Source of the DNA: Muraenolepis orangiensis
Taxonomy: Eukaryota > Chordata > Actinopteri > Gadiformes > Muraenolepididae
Direction of reading: 5' to 3'
Length of the DNA: 64,000 bases
Assembly: GCA_027704905.1 (NCBI GenBank)
Contig: CM051020.1
Coordinates: 21,050,944 to 21,114,943 of the forward strand
The stretch's first letter is position 1. Every line of letters begins with the position of its first letter. The notes beneath the pieces were generated by a model. That model was not told the origin of the DNA and did not search any database. It saw only the letters and a program-made list of their open reading frames with translations. The translations under genes and the position numbers were made by a program. Below are positions 17,517-27,756 of this stretch, piece by piece.

Positions 17517-18105
17517 AGGCCATGTTGTTATCTTAACACATCTCTGCAGGCATTTTGTCGGACCCATCCACCTGGATTCAGGAGATCAGAGGACCCATAC
17601 ACATCTCTAATATTTACTACATGCATTTTGTAACAAGGCTCCTGCATCCATTTTGACTCAATTAGAATATGTTAATAGTAGCATCAATTATACAAACATA
17701 ATACCCCATAAATAATTGAATGTCCATTCCATGCAAGCAGGGCTAGATACGTGATACATTCAATATTTAATACAGGACTGCTGATTGTCATACACTTTGA
17801 GGCCTTTCACAGGTCTTTGCATTATGTCATAACACTAACACTTTGAACTGACACCCACAACATGGCTGGTTTAAGCAGCCTCACCTCACTAATTCCTCTA
17901 TGGCTGGTGAGGCTGCACACCTGTGGGTCCTTGTTAATCGAGGCCCACAGGTTAAAACAGCCTCCACCACACACACTAGAGGATGAGCTCTAGCATGTTC
18001 CATCTGCTTTGTTCTCTATGATTCAAGACTCCTCATCACCCTGGGTCCTTTTCTTCAGGAGGAGCTGCAAGTAGCCATTTTAATGGCTGGTGGCAGCGTT
18101 GTCTG

Positions 18106-18106
<1 letters not shown>

Positions 18107-18189
<83 letters not shown>
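18107..18189. repeat. (CA)n microsatellite
   Basis: About 40 dinucleotides with one extra C in the middle that shifts the phase. Confidence 0.97.
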
Positions 18190-18192
<3 letters not shown>

Positions 18193-18951
18193 GAATAGAA
18201 GTAGCATGAAGATCACACTCCAACACAGTGGGATATCACATGTGAAATGTCCCACTCAATAACACGCAGCTCCACACACACACACATGTCTTGTCTAAGA
18301 GCCTTTCTGCTCCTTTCCACAATTGCTTCTTTTGCTAATCAAGGCTCTAATTAGTGCTCGCCAGACGAGTGGTTTCCGGTTGAACGGTGACAATAGCTCG
18401 CGCTGATCTGAAAGGACGTCTCTGGACGTGTTCTCGTCCTGCATGCGTGAGCAGAGAATAGGGGTCATGACGACAACAACACATTACAGCCAAAATGGAG
18501 AGTGGTGCCTTCATTATATAATGTGCACATGCTTGTATGGACGCGCAGGTCTTGACTTGACCGTTTTTTGGAATCACTTAATATTGTATTTTAAAATAAA
18601 GGGATTTCTTTGGTGTTAGTTTCTGAACTTCACAGTCCACAGCTAAAAAAAAGAAGCAAGTCGCCTGCCTGCAGGATTGCTTTGCAGCCAACAAAAAGTA
18701 TCTCTATATATTGTTAATACAGACTATGGCACAGATGTAAGTGGGCGAGCAGGTGACCTGCACACCCGTCACAGCGATGGGCCTGCATGGATCTCCTAAC
18801 CGCGCTGAGAGGATTACTTTGTACGGCGGACGGTTCTTTCATCCTCTCCTGTGGACACCAAGATCCCTACCTATAGGCTTCCTTCGGTGTGTGTTTGTAT
18901 CCACCCTGTTCTCTTCTTTTATGGCATTTCTCTTCTATTGAGAACCATTCT

Positions 18952-19050
18952 CACACCCACACACGCACACACACACATGAACACACACACACGCACACGC
19001 ACACATGAACACACACACGCACACACATACACACGCACACGCACACACAC
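18952..19050. repeat. (CA)n with GC and ATGA interruptions
   Basis: An imperfect CA array with ACGCAC and CATGAA breaks. Confidence 0.9.
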
Positions 19051-19611
19051 AATGAGGATCCGTCTCGCCACGCAGTAAAAGACTGTATCAGGTGAGATTA
19101 AGCGACTTTGTAAGTCATCAAGAGCCGTGCCTTTGTAATATTGATCGGGTGTACAGGGTGAAATAGGGTGATCATCGGGAAAGTAATTATAGCCCCCCCC
19201 CCTGTCCTTGTTTATCGGCCCGCTCATTAAAAGCGGCTGGCAGCAGGAGTGGGCCTATCTCTTCATCCACCAGTGGACCACACAGCAACGCGCCGTGCGG
19301 GTCATGGCTCCCGGCGGGGCGGTAAGTGACAGCCGCCAAATTGGAAACGGACTGATTACGTCCCGGAGGAACCGCTCGGCCCTCCTGTGTGTGAGCCGTC
19401 CGCTCCAATCTGGGAGGCTACACATCACTTAATCACTGCTCAGTTAGCGCTGGTCTGGAGCTCTTCTTCTCCTCTCCGCTACGTTCCATCCTCGTCTCAT
19501 TCCTTCCTCTCGATCTCTGTTGATTATTCTGTTCCCTTCTGACACTTGCTCAGTCCTATTTTCTACCCAACCGTGTCTTGTTGCACACACAGGACACTCA
19601 GACACACTCAG

Positions 19612-19621
19612 ACGCACACGC

Positions 19622-19696
<75 letters not shown>
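19612..19696. repeat. (AC)n microsatellite
   Basis: About 40 dinucleotides after two ACGC units. Confidence 0.97.
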
Positions 19697-19697
<1 letters not shown>

Positions 19698-19820
19698 CAT
19701 GCCAACCCCCTCTGTCAATCAGCAAGGGTGACACAACCGTGAGGACAAGGGGACATGGCAGATGTCTCTCGCCGGCTCCAGGAGTCCTTATCCGACTATC
19801 AGGCCTGACAGATCACCATC

Positions 19821-20497
19821 ACCCACACCACACTACCCACACCACCCACACCACACCACCCAACCCACACCACACCACCCACACCACACCACCCACACCA
19901 CACCACACCACACCACACCACTCAACCCACACCACACCACACCACCCACCCACACCACCCACACCACACCACCCAACCCACACCACACCACCCAACCCAC
20001 ACCACACCACCCACACCACACCACACCACACCACACCACACCACACCACACCACACCACACCACACCACACCACTCAACCCACACCACACCACCCACACC
20101 ACACCACCCACCCACACCACCCACACCACACCACCCAACCCACACCACACCACCCACACCACACCACACCACCCACACCACACCACCCACACCACACCAC
20201 ACCACACCACACCACACCACACCACACCACACCACACCACACCACACCACACCACACCACACCACTCAACCCACACCACACCACACCACACCACCCACCC
20301 ACACCACCCACACCACACCACACCACACCACACCACTCAACCCACACCACACCACACCACACCACCCACCCACACCACACCACACCACACCACCCAACCA
20401 AACCCACACCACACCAGCCACACCACACCACACCACACCACACCACACCACCCACACCACACCACACCACACCACACCACACCACACCACACCACCC
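19821..20497. repeat. ACACC pentanucleotide satellite
   Basis: About 675 bp of (ACACC)n mixed with CCACCCA and CTCAACC variants. The strand bias is extreme (no G on the plus strand for long runs), and all frames are open for hundreds of codons without being genes. Confidence 0.97.
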
Positions 20498-20568
20498 GGC
20501 TTTAGGATACGCAAACATGATTGTAATGCAACTCAAGCAACTCTTTTGACAATTCTGTGGACTACCAG

Positions 20569-20592
20569 TATATATATATATATATATATATA
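20569..20592. repeat. (TA)n microsatellite
   Basis: Twelve TA units. Confidence 0.95.
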
Positions 20593-20690
20593 AGGAGACA
20601 ATACCGTGTTATTAAAACTTGCAGATTTGAATAACAACAGTTGTTAAAACAGCTGCCTTTAGATTACAACAGTAAAGTCTGTAGCTCCTC

Positions 20691-21595
20691 CAATAGTTTA
20701 ATAATACTATAACAGGTCTAATAGTTTAATAATACTATAACAGGTCTAATAGTTAAATAATACTATAACAGATCTAATAGTTAAATAATACTATAACAGG
20801 TCTAATAGTTTAATAATACTATAACAGGTCTAATAGTTAAATAATACTATAACAGGTCTAATAGTTTAATAATACTATAACAGGTCTAATAGTTTAATAA
20901 TACTATAACAGGTCTAATAGTTAAATAATACTATAACAGGTCTAATAGTTTAATAATACTATAACAGGTCTAATAGTTTAATAATACTATAACAGGTCTA
21001 ATAGTTAAATAATACTATAACAGGTCTAATAGTTAAATAATACTATAACAGGTCTAATAGTTAAATAATACTATAACAGGTCTAATAGTTTCATAATACT
21101 ATAACAGGTCTAATAGTTTAATAATACTATAACAGGTCTAATAGTTAAATAATACTATAACAGGTCTAATAGTTTAATAATACTATAACAGGTCTAATAG
21201 TTAAATAATACTATAACAGGTCTAATAGTTTAATAATACTATAACAGGTCTAATAGTTAAATAATACTATAACAGGTCTAATAGTTAAATAATACTATAA
21301 CAGGTCTAATAGTTTAATAATACTATAACAGGTCTAATAGTTTAATAATACTATAACAGGTCTAATAGTTAAATAATACTATAACAGGTCTAATAGTTAA
21401 ATAATACTATAACAGGTCTAATAGTTTAATAATACTATAACAGGTCTAATAGTTTAATAATACTATAACAGGTCTAATAGTTAAATAATACTATAACAGG
21501 TCTAATAGTTTAATAATACTATAACAGGTCTAATAGTTAAATAATACTATAACAGGTCTAATAGTTTCATAATACTATAACAGGTCTAATAGTTT
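20691..21595. repeat. 28-bp minisatellite with two alternating variants
   Basis: About 32 copies of a 28-bp AT-rich unit containing ACAGGTCTAATAGTT and AATAATACTATA. Nearly every copy is identical except for one position, TTTAAT or TTAAAT; two copies have TTTCAT. Confidence 0.97.
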
Positions 21596-21872
21596 AGTAA
21601 TGCCATTTGTCTCAACTCAACATGTAATTAAAGCTCTAATGGATAATGGAGCTTATTGATTACTCTCTAGCCCTGCTATGGACAGCAAGGTGCTCTGAAG
21701 GCTATTGGAAGTACTAGTAGTGCTGTCAGTTGGGTATCACCCTGATTTGACTATTGAAACTCTTTACTTCCTTTCCTTGGTTTTACTGATTGACTGCAAA
21801 ATTATGTTTTGGCTAGCAGATCAATTCCATTGGCAATCAGTTATACCGTAAAACTGCAATCGAAAGCGGCGA

Positions 21873-21981
21873 GAGTCCCAATTCAACCCGAGTCCCAATT
21901 CAACCCGAGTCCCAATTCAACCCGAGTCCCAATTCAACCCGAGTCCCAATTCAACCCGAGTCCCAATTCAACCCGAGTCCC
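21873..21981. repeat. 17-bp minisatellite
   Basis: Six perfect copies of GAGTCCCAATTCAACCC and part of a seventh. Confidence 0.97.
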
Positions 21982-22490
21982 TTTCACCGTCCAGGCATCT
22001 TGACTGATGAAGGCCTTCATTAGATGACAGGTCTTCTTCATACATTGTTCATCTGCTGGACGTTCACCACTCACCAATAGGACTGCTAGGTCTGGTGTTT
22101 GTCATAATACTAAATAGTCCGGGCAGTCAAACTGTATCCTTCAGAGGTCTCTTCTTAACATGATCAGCAGTGCAACATACTTTGATTATTTTTTTATGAT
22201 TTATAGGTTCCAATTTGTATGATCCTTTTCTCTTTCCTTAACTTGAATTGGTGAATGTAGAGAGCAGTGGTATTGTAGTGTTAGTATAGTCGAGTAACAC
22301 AAATATGCAATCATATTTAGAATAATTATTAGTGTATTATTTTATAATTTCAGTGTACCTCTTCAAAGTCCCCATCCATCCACAATGCAAATTCTAAGAC
22401 TAATACATTCAGATTGTCATTAAATTAAAACACACATCTATACTTCTCTCCCTGTCCCAGGAGTTGTAACGCCCCCACAATGCCGATAGT

Positions 22491-22700
22491 CAAGTCAATT
22501 TTATTTGTATAGCCCTTAATGGCTGTTTTGGTTTCAAAGGCTTCACAGGCCACATATTAATGACACCCCCCCCAAACCCTAGCCCCCCAAACCCTAGAAA
22601 ATACTCCCTTAATTATGGAGGAAGAAATCTTGAGAAGGAACCCAGAGTGGAGGATCCCTCCTTCCAGGGAGGGTTAGGAGTGACATGGGGGCCATAAGTG
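22491..22700. mobile_element. fish interspersed repeat (AATTTTATTTGTATAG family)
   Basis: CAAGTCAATTTTATTTGTAT, GAAGAAATCTTGAGAAGGAA and GGATCCCTCCTTCCAGGGA are blocks of a dispersed repeat seen throughout teleost genomes. I cannot assign its class from sequence alone. Confidence 0.6.
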
Positions 22701-23149
22701 ACCTACATAGTAATATAGAAAGTGTGTAGAAAGAAAAGAAAAAGTACAAATAGTAAAATGAGATAACTAACACAAAATGAGAATATAAAGAAACTGATAG
22801 TAAGCGGATGTGGACAAAGCCGGGGGATAAGCCATGAGTAAAAGGTCAAGCGCTGGGCGATAAAGCATTTGACCCCTTTAAGTATATATATACATTATAT
22901 ATATGGTATTTGGTATGCAAATGGTACCTGTGGAGGAACGATATGATGATAAGTATTAGACAGAGAGTCTGCCTGCTATGAGACCTGTTTGGACATCTGC
23001 TGTGTGCTGCCGACAAAAGACTCCAAACAACTGATGGAGAAACAGAAGCCCTCTGCATGCATTAATAATGTTGGCCCACCGTTTCAAACAGTCATTGTTT
23101 TTCAACAGTGTTTTAGTCATTTTAATGTCACTTTTTGACAAAACAAACA

Positions 23150-23152
<3 letters not shown>

Positions 23153-23181
<29 letters not shown>
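23153..23181. repeat. (CA)n microsatellite
   Basis: Fourteen dinucleotides. Confidence 0.95.
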
Positions 23182-23184
<3 letters not shown>

Positions 23185-23544
23185 GTTTTCCTGAAACATG
23201 TTTTAGTAAAGATATGTTTACTAAACCAGGGCTATGGTTCCTGGTAGTAAGCTCAATAACCCATCTGCAGTGTCATGGCTCCATCTACTGTTCAATATAA
23301 ATACTGCGACACAACACTCATTTTTTCTATATATTATTAATTACAAATATAAACCAGGGATGGGACATGTATAAACATTTATAATAATTAGGTAAATATT
23401 AGCATCACAAATAGACTTTGGCAGATGAGCTTAAATCTTAAAAAAATATCAATATCATGTAGACTGGCCACTGTAAAATAGAATTAATGAAATTCCTCTA
23501 TTAAAATACACATATTAAATATATGATCTATCCATAATCAAACA

Positions 23545-23574
23545 GGAAAAGAGGTGTAACCACACCTCTTTTCC
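23545..23574. repeat. perfect 13-bp inverted repeat
   Basis: GGAAAAGAGGTGT, a 4-base loop, and its exact complement. Confidence 0.9.
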
Positions 23575-24119
23575 GGTCCAGGCTCTGTGGAGGACTGTGG
23601 GACTGTGTGACCAGAACTTCTGCTCTAATACCGTAAGACTGCTGGATGAGAAGTTCTACTGTAACAAAGTACTGCTGTAACCATAACACAGGCCCCCTCA
23701 TAACATATGACAGGTTGACAGAGGCGTAAGGTCACTAAGGGCCCCATTAACTATTACTATTTTCAAGTACTCATAAAAGCAAGATTGTAACCGCTGTTGA
23801 GCGGGTGCCTATGGGAATTGGGTGGGGGAGAAAGTGTGAATGTGTTGGCACACAGTAGGTCAACGCTGTGTGGATGGGTTTGTTGTGTTGTTGTTTGGTG
23901 ATAACGTTGACAAGAAATATTAATATAACATGTCACTGTCTATTAAGATTTTAATTATGCGTTGTTAATTTTTATCTCTTGAATTATCTTGTACAACTGT
24001 CCTGTAGTTTTTGTTGAACATCAGTTTTTGTCCAACATCTTGGAACATAAAGTACATATTTTCTTGACTCATAAGTCAAGGTGAACTTGTAGTGTTTTTT
24101 GTAGTTTAAACAGACAGAC

Positions 24120-24330
24120 CTCATCTTCCATCATGCTCTGCTCCTCCCAGAGCCTTACCTTGTGTGTCTCTAGTGGTTGACCTGTGACCTGTACTATGAT
24201 GGCTACTGTACCAAGCTGCTGCTGGACTCCAGTCTCAGGGCGTGGCCTTCATCACCTTCTTCATGTGTGTGACAGCTGCTCCTCCACAGCGACCAGAAGA
24301 TGGACCTGGAGCAGCTCTCTGACAGGTGAC
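24120..24330 (+). pseudogene. possible relic exon of an unidentified gene
   Basis: The stretch reads partly as CDLYYDGYCTKLLLDSS and then, after a one-base shift, VAFITFFMCV, and later DQKMDLEQLSDR before a GTGACT donor-like site. No single frame is open throughout and I cannot name the family. It may be chance. Confidence 0.2.
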
Positions 24331-24399
24331 TGTTACTCTATCATCATATATCTATATCTATATGAATGGGCAGTCTAGTGGTGAGGGAGTTCCACTCTC
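24273..24399 (+). repeat. left arm of inverted repeat flanking the Tc1 element
   Basis: This arm is the reverse complement, with a few changes, of 25635-25755. It includes GACCAGAAGATGGACCTGG and CTCTCTGACAGGTGACTG, and ends next to the Tc1 left end. It reads openly as DQKMDLEQLSDR before a GTGACT, which could be an old exon and donor. Confidence 0.8.
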
Positions 24400-24414
24400 A
24401 TTGTGTTATATATA

Positions 24415-25610
24415 CAGTTGCAAGAAAAAGTATGTGAACCCTTTGGAATTACCTGGATTTCTGCATAAATTGGTCATAAAATGTGTTCTGACCTTCATCA
24501 CAACAATAGACAAACACAGTCTGCTTAAACTAATACCACACAAACAATTATATGTTTTCATGTTTTTATTGAACACACCATGTAAACATTCACAGTGCAG
24601 GGTGGGACCAGTATGTGAACCCTTGGATTTAATAACTGGTTGACCCTCCTTTGGCAGCAATAACCTCAACCAAACGTTTCCTGTAGTTGCAGATCAGACC
24701 AAACGGTCAGGAGGAATTCTGGACCATTCCTCTTTACAAAACTGTTTCAGTTCAGCAATATTCTTGGGATGTCTGGTGTGAATCTCTCTCTTGAGGTCAT
24801 GCCATAGCATCTCAATGGGGTTGAGGTCAGGACTCTGACTGGGCCACTCCAGAAGGTGTATTTTCTTCTGTTGAAGCCATGCTGTTGTTGATTTACTTCT
24901 GTACTTTGGGTCATCGTCCTGTTGCATCACCCATCTTCTGTTGAGCGTCAATTGGTGGACAGATGGCCTTAAGTTCTCCTGGAAAATGTCTTGGTAAACT
25001 TGGGAATTCATTTTTCCGTCAATGATAGCAATCTGTCCAGGCCCTGAGGCAGCAAAGCAGCCCCAAACCACCATGCCCCCTCCACCATACTTCACAGTTG
25101 GGATGAGGTTTTGATGTTGGTGTGCTGTGCCTTTTTTTCTCCACACATAGTGTTGTGTGTTCCTTCCAAACAACTCAACTTGGGTTTCATCTGTCCACAG
25201 AATATTTTGCCAGTAGTGCTGTGGAACATCCAGGTGCTCTTTTGCAAACTTCAAACGTGCAGCAATGGTTTTTTTGGACAGCAGTGGCTTCCTCCGTGGT
25301 GTCTCCATGAACTCCATTCTTGTTCAGTGTTTTACGTATTGTAGATTCGTCAACAGAGATGTCATCTTTACAGGACGGCCACTCCTAGGGAGAGTAGCAA
25401 CAGTGCTGAACTTTCTCCATTTATAGACTATTTGTCTTACCGTGGACTAATGGCTTTAAAGATACTTTTGTAACCCTTTCCAGCTTTATGCATGTCAACA
25501 ATTCTTAATATTAGGTCTTCTGAGAGCTATTTTGTGTGAGGCATGGTTCACATCAGGCAATGCTTCTTGAATAGCAAACTCAAAACTAATTTTTGCAAAC
25601 AGAATAGGAT
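24415..25610 (-). mobile_element. Tc1-like DNA transposon, damaged, right end missing
   Basis: The left end starts at TA-CAGTTGCAAGAAAAAG, followed by GTATGTGAACCC, repeated as an internal direct repeat at 24612; both are typical of a widespread fish Tc1 family. The transposase lies on the minus strand. The element loses its match after about 25600, before the expected second inverted terminal repeat, and it sits between the arms of an inverted repeat of host DNA. Confidence 0.85.
24629..25560 (-). pseudogene. Tc1/mariner transposase pseudogene (DD34E)
   Basis: A 208-codon open stretch (25317-24694) carries the catalytic core: WTDET with the first Asp, VPTVKYGGGGMVVWGCF-like family block, VMQQDDDPKYRSK with the second Asp, and WPSQSPDLNPIEMLW with the Glu. 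The C-terminus is shifted: after PPDRLV a stop appears, and the NYRKRLVEVIAAKGGSTSY ending to 24629 is in another frame. The N-terminal helix-turn-helix part (upstream to about 25560) has stops and frame changes, and KTIAARLKFAKEHL is the last N-terminal block still open. It cannot make an active enzyme. Confidence 0.9.
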
Positions 25611-25634
25611 CAAACTCTCAAAATCTTTTGGCTA

Positions 25635-25755
25635 AGAGTGGAACTCCCTAACCACTAGACTGCACATTCATATCAACGTTGAGATGATAGAGTAACAGTC
25701 ACCTGTCAGAGAGCTGCTCCAGGTCCATCTTCTGGTCACAGTGGAGGAGCAGCTG
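25635..25755 (-). repeat. right arm of inverted repeat flanking the Tc1 element
   Basis: This is the reverse complement of the left arm, starting at GAGTGGAACTCCC and ending at GTGGAGGAGCAGCTG. The arms differ most around ATCAACGTTGAGAT, where the left copy has a short TATA-rich tract instead. Confidence 0.8.
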
Positions 25756-27557
25756 GCTAAAGTTCATCACAGGAGGGTTAAACGTTCACTGCAAAGACAT
25801 GTGTACTTTGATGCTTTCCCTTCTTTCCCTCCCCGGGGACCGAGGCACGTTGAACAGCACAAATGCACAATCTTCTCCTCTCTGGGGATTCTTTCTCAGG
25901 CGGGTCTCTAAGGAAACACAACCCAGGCTGGTCTCTTCGTTGGTCAGTGGCGGATCTTGGGTACAGGCAGTGTAATTGTATTCCAAGTGTCTAGCCTGGC
26001 AAATTGGTGGGTCCAAATTATATTGCATCAGTGATCATGATCAGTGATCATCAGTTAACATCTGTAAAAGTCACAGATGCATATAGCTACTGGGCTTGTA
26101 TGCTACATATACACTATAATACTTTTGTTGAAGGCTAATCAAATAAAAACTCAAAAATTAATGTGTTTTTATTGGAAATATGGTTCAATATGATATTACC
26201 ATATGAGCAGTATAGCGTTCACTCTTTACAAAGAGTGCTCTTCAAGTAGGAGCAAGACCAGGTGAACATTGGTTCAGAGTCTCACCCACTCAATAACCCT
26301 AACCCTTACTATCAAAAGCACCTTCAAGACATCTTAATAACATTTCAAGTCCGTGTTTTTAGATATATTATTTCCAATGCTTTTTGAGATTTCAGAACTC
26401 TGGAAAATGTGATTGTGGCTTTTTTGTCTATGGTATCATTTTATTTGTAAGCAATTCGACTCACAGCTTACGGTCATCTTCAATAAGGTACATAAACAAG
26501 ACAAGACCAAACAACACTTTTACACATTTCACACAACCATTCACAAGAAAACTTTCAGCATACATGGCATAAAGCATACAATCTGAGTCCATTTGAATGT
26601 TTAGGATCAATTTAATAAATATCCAAGCCTGTCCAATTACATCCAACACAATGTATTGAAACTACTTTTGATTTCAATGAGGGATAAACGGATGCTGTAT
26701 ATGTTGAAACAAACATCAGCAGTTTGAAATTCCCCTGAAACATGTTTGAAATCCATTTAGATGAGCAAACAACGAGCTGCACTTCAGAGTTAAGACTCCA
26801 ACAACTCCAGATCATCTACACTAATGAATATATTGAGTCAATATCCCATGAAGCGCTTGTTCTACTAAAGCTCAATATGTGTGTGTGTATCATTGTGTAT
26901 TATGGTGTTTCAGTCCAAAGGGGGCACTGACGTATGCAGGGGGTGATGCATGAAGTATAAGCGCGCCGCTGACTTGTCAGGTAGCCAATCATAGTTAAGG
27001 ATAATGGGGTGGCACCTGCGGTGGCCAATCAGATTTCAAGAGGTGGCCCCAGGCCACACCACTGATGTGTTTTGAAATGCCTGAGCAAAGCTCTCCATTA
27101 GGTCCTCACATTCTAGGAATACGAAGTCTACTAGAACACATTCAAAGCCAAACAAAGAATTTAATATTCCGATAGTGGAACCATAACAAATAGAGGTTTG
27201 TTGTGAGATGCAGCCGGTCCTCTGTGTATCATCACAGATGGCGCAGTCAACAGAGTCAAGTAGCGGCTTAACAACCACTGGAATCCTTTCAGCCACTTCA
27301 ACATGTTTCAGCAGCCGGGTTTTTAATTGACAAAAGGTTCTTAACGTAACAGGTCCACCGACCGGGAACTCACTGACTAATGGAGTCTAAACATGGAGGC
27401 ATAACACAAGAAACTTCCTCAAGTCGTCAACACAGTAACCAGATGAGTTTGATGTTGATTGATGAACTTCTAGGGACACACCAGTGAAAAGACAGAGGTG
27501 AAGCGAGGGCACAGCTAGACCTCACAGAGTCCAAATGAAGAGTCTTAGGAGGAGGTC
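25756..27557. other. hccs downstream region with possible hAT-like ends
   Basis: CAGTGGCGGATCTTGG (25945) and GGCCACACCACTG (ending 27064) could be inverted ends of one 1.1-kb hAT-like element, but the flanks share no 8-bp duplication. The part nearest hccs should contain its 3' untranslated region. Confidence 0.3.
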
Positions 27558-27756
27558 TTAGGAGGTCCAGCGCCACCATGCCACCTTCATACGGTCCCAG
27601 ACCGCATCCAGCGAGTCGACGGCAGGACGCACATCCAGGATGGAGAACTGGTAGGTGTCTTTGTTGATCTCCCCGTCGTAGTAGTCGATGACGTAGCGCA
27701 CCTCTCGGCCGCAGCGGTCCACGATCCAGTCATGGCGGTCGAATGGCAGCTCATAT
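27558..27756 (-). CDS. hccs: hccs terminal coding exon 6
   Basis: This exon encodes [16 protein letters not shown], then [28 protein letters not shown], and ends WWRWTS followed by TAA at 27560-27558. The acceptor has a strong pyrimidine run (CCCCCCCTTAG). Third codon positions are GC-rich compared with the flanking DNA, as expected of coding sequence. The nearest ATTAAA-type poly(A) signals on this strand lie near 27321 and 27161. Confidence 0.95.

Larger units (their letters stand above)
17517..19598. other. unique DNA between CA arrays, candidate regulatory block 19080-19440
   Basis: The block 19080-19440 is GC-balanced, rich in CG and free of repeats, with CTCATTAAAAG and AAGTAATTATAG sites. 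Open frames crossing it are not shared with any family I know. Confidence 0.3.
21982..24120. other. mainly AT-rich unique DNA
   Basis: Apart from the dispersed repeat at 22491-22700, the small CA array and the short hairpin at 23545, I see nothing. Confidence 0.6.

Noticed and set aside
19520..20593. 357-codon plus-strand open frame and several 80-250-codon frames
   Set aside because: They consist of ACACC and (CA)n repeats; every frame is open because stops cannot occur in the array.
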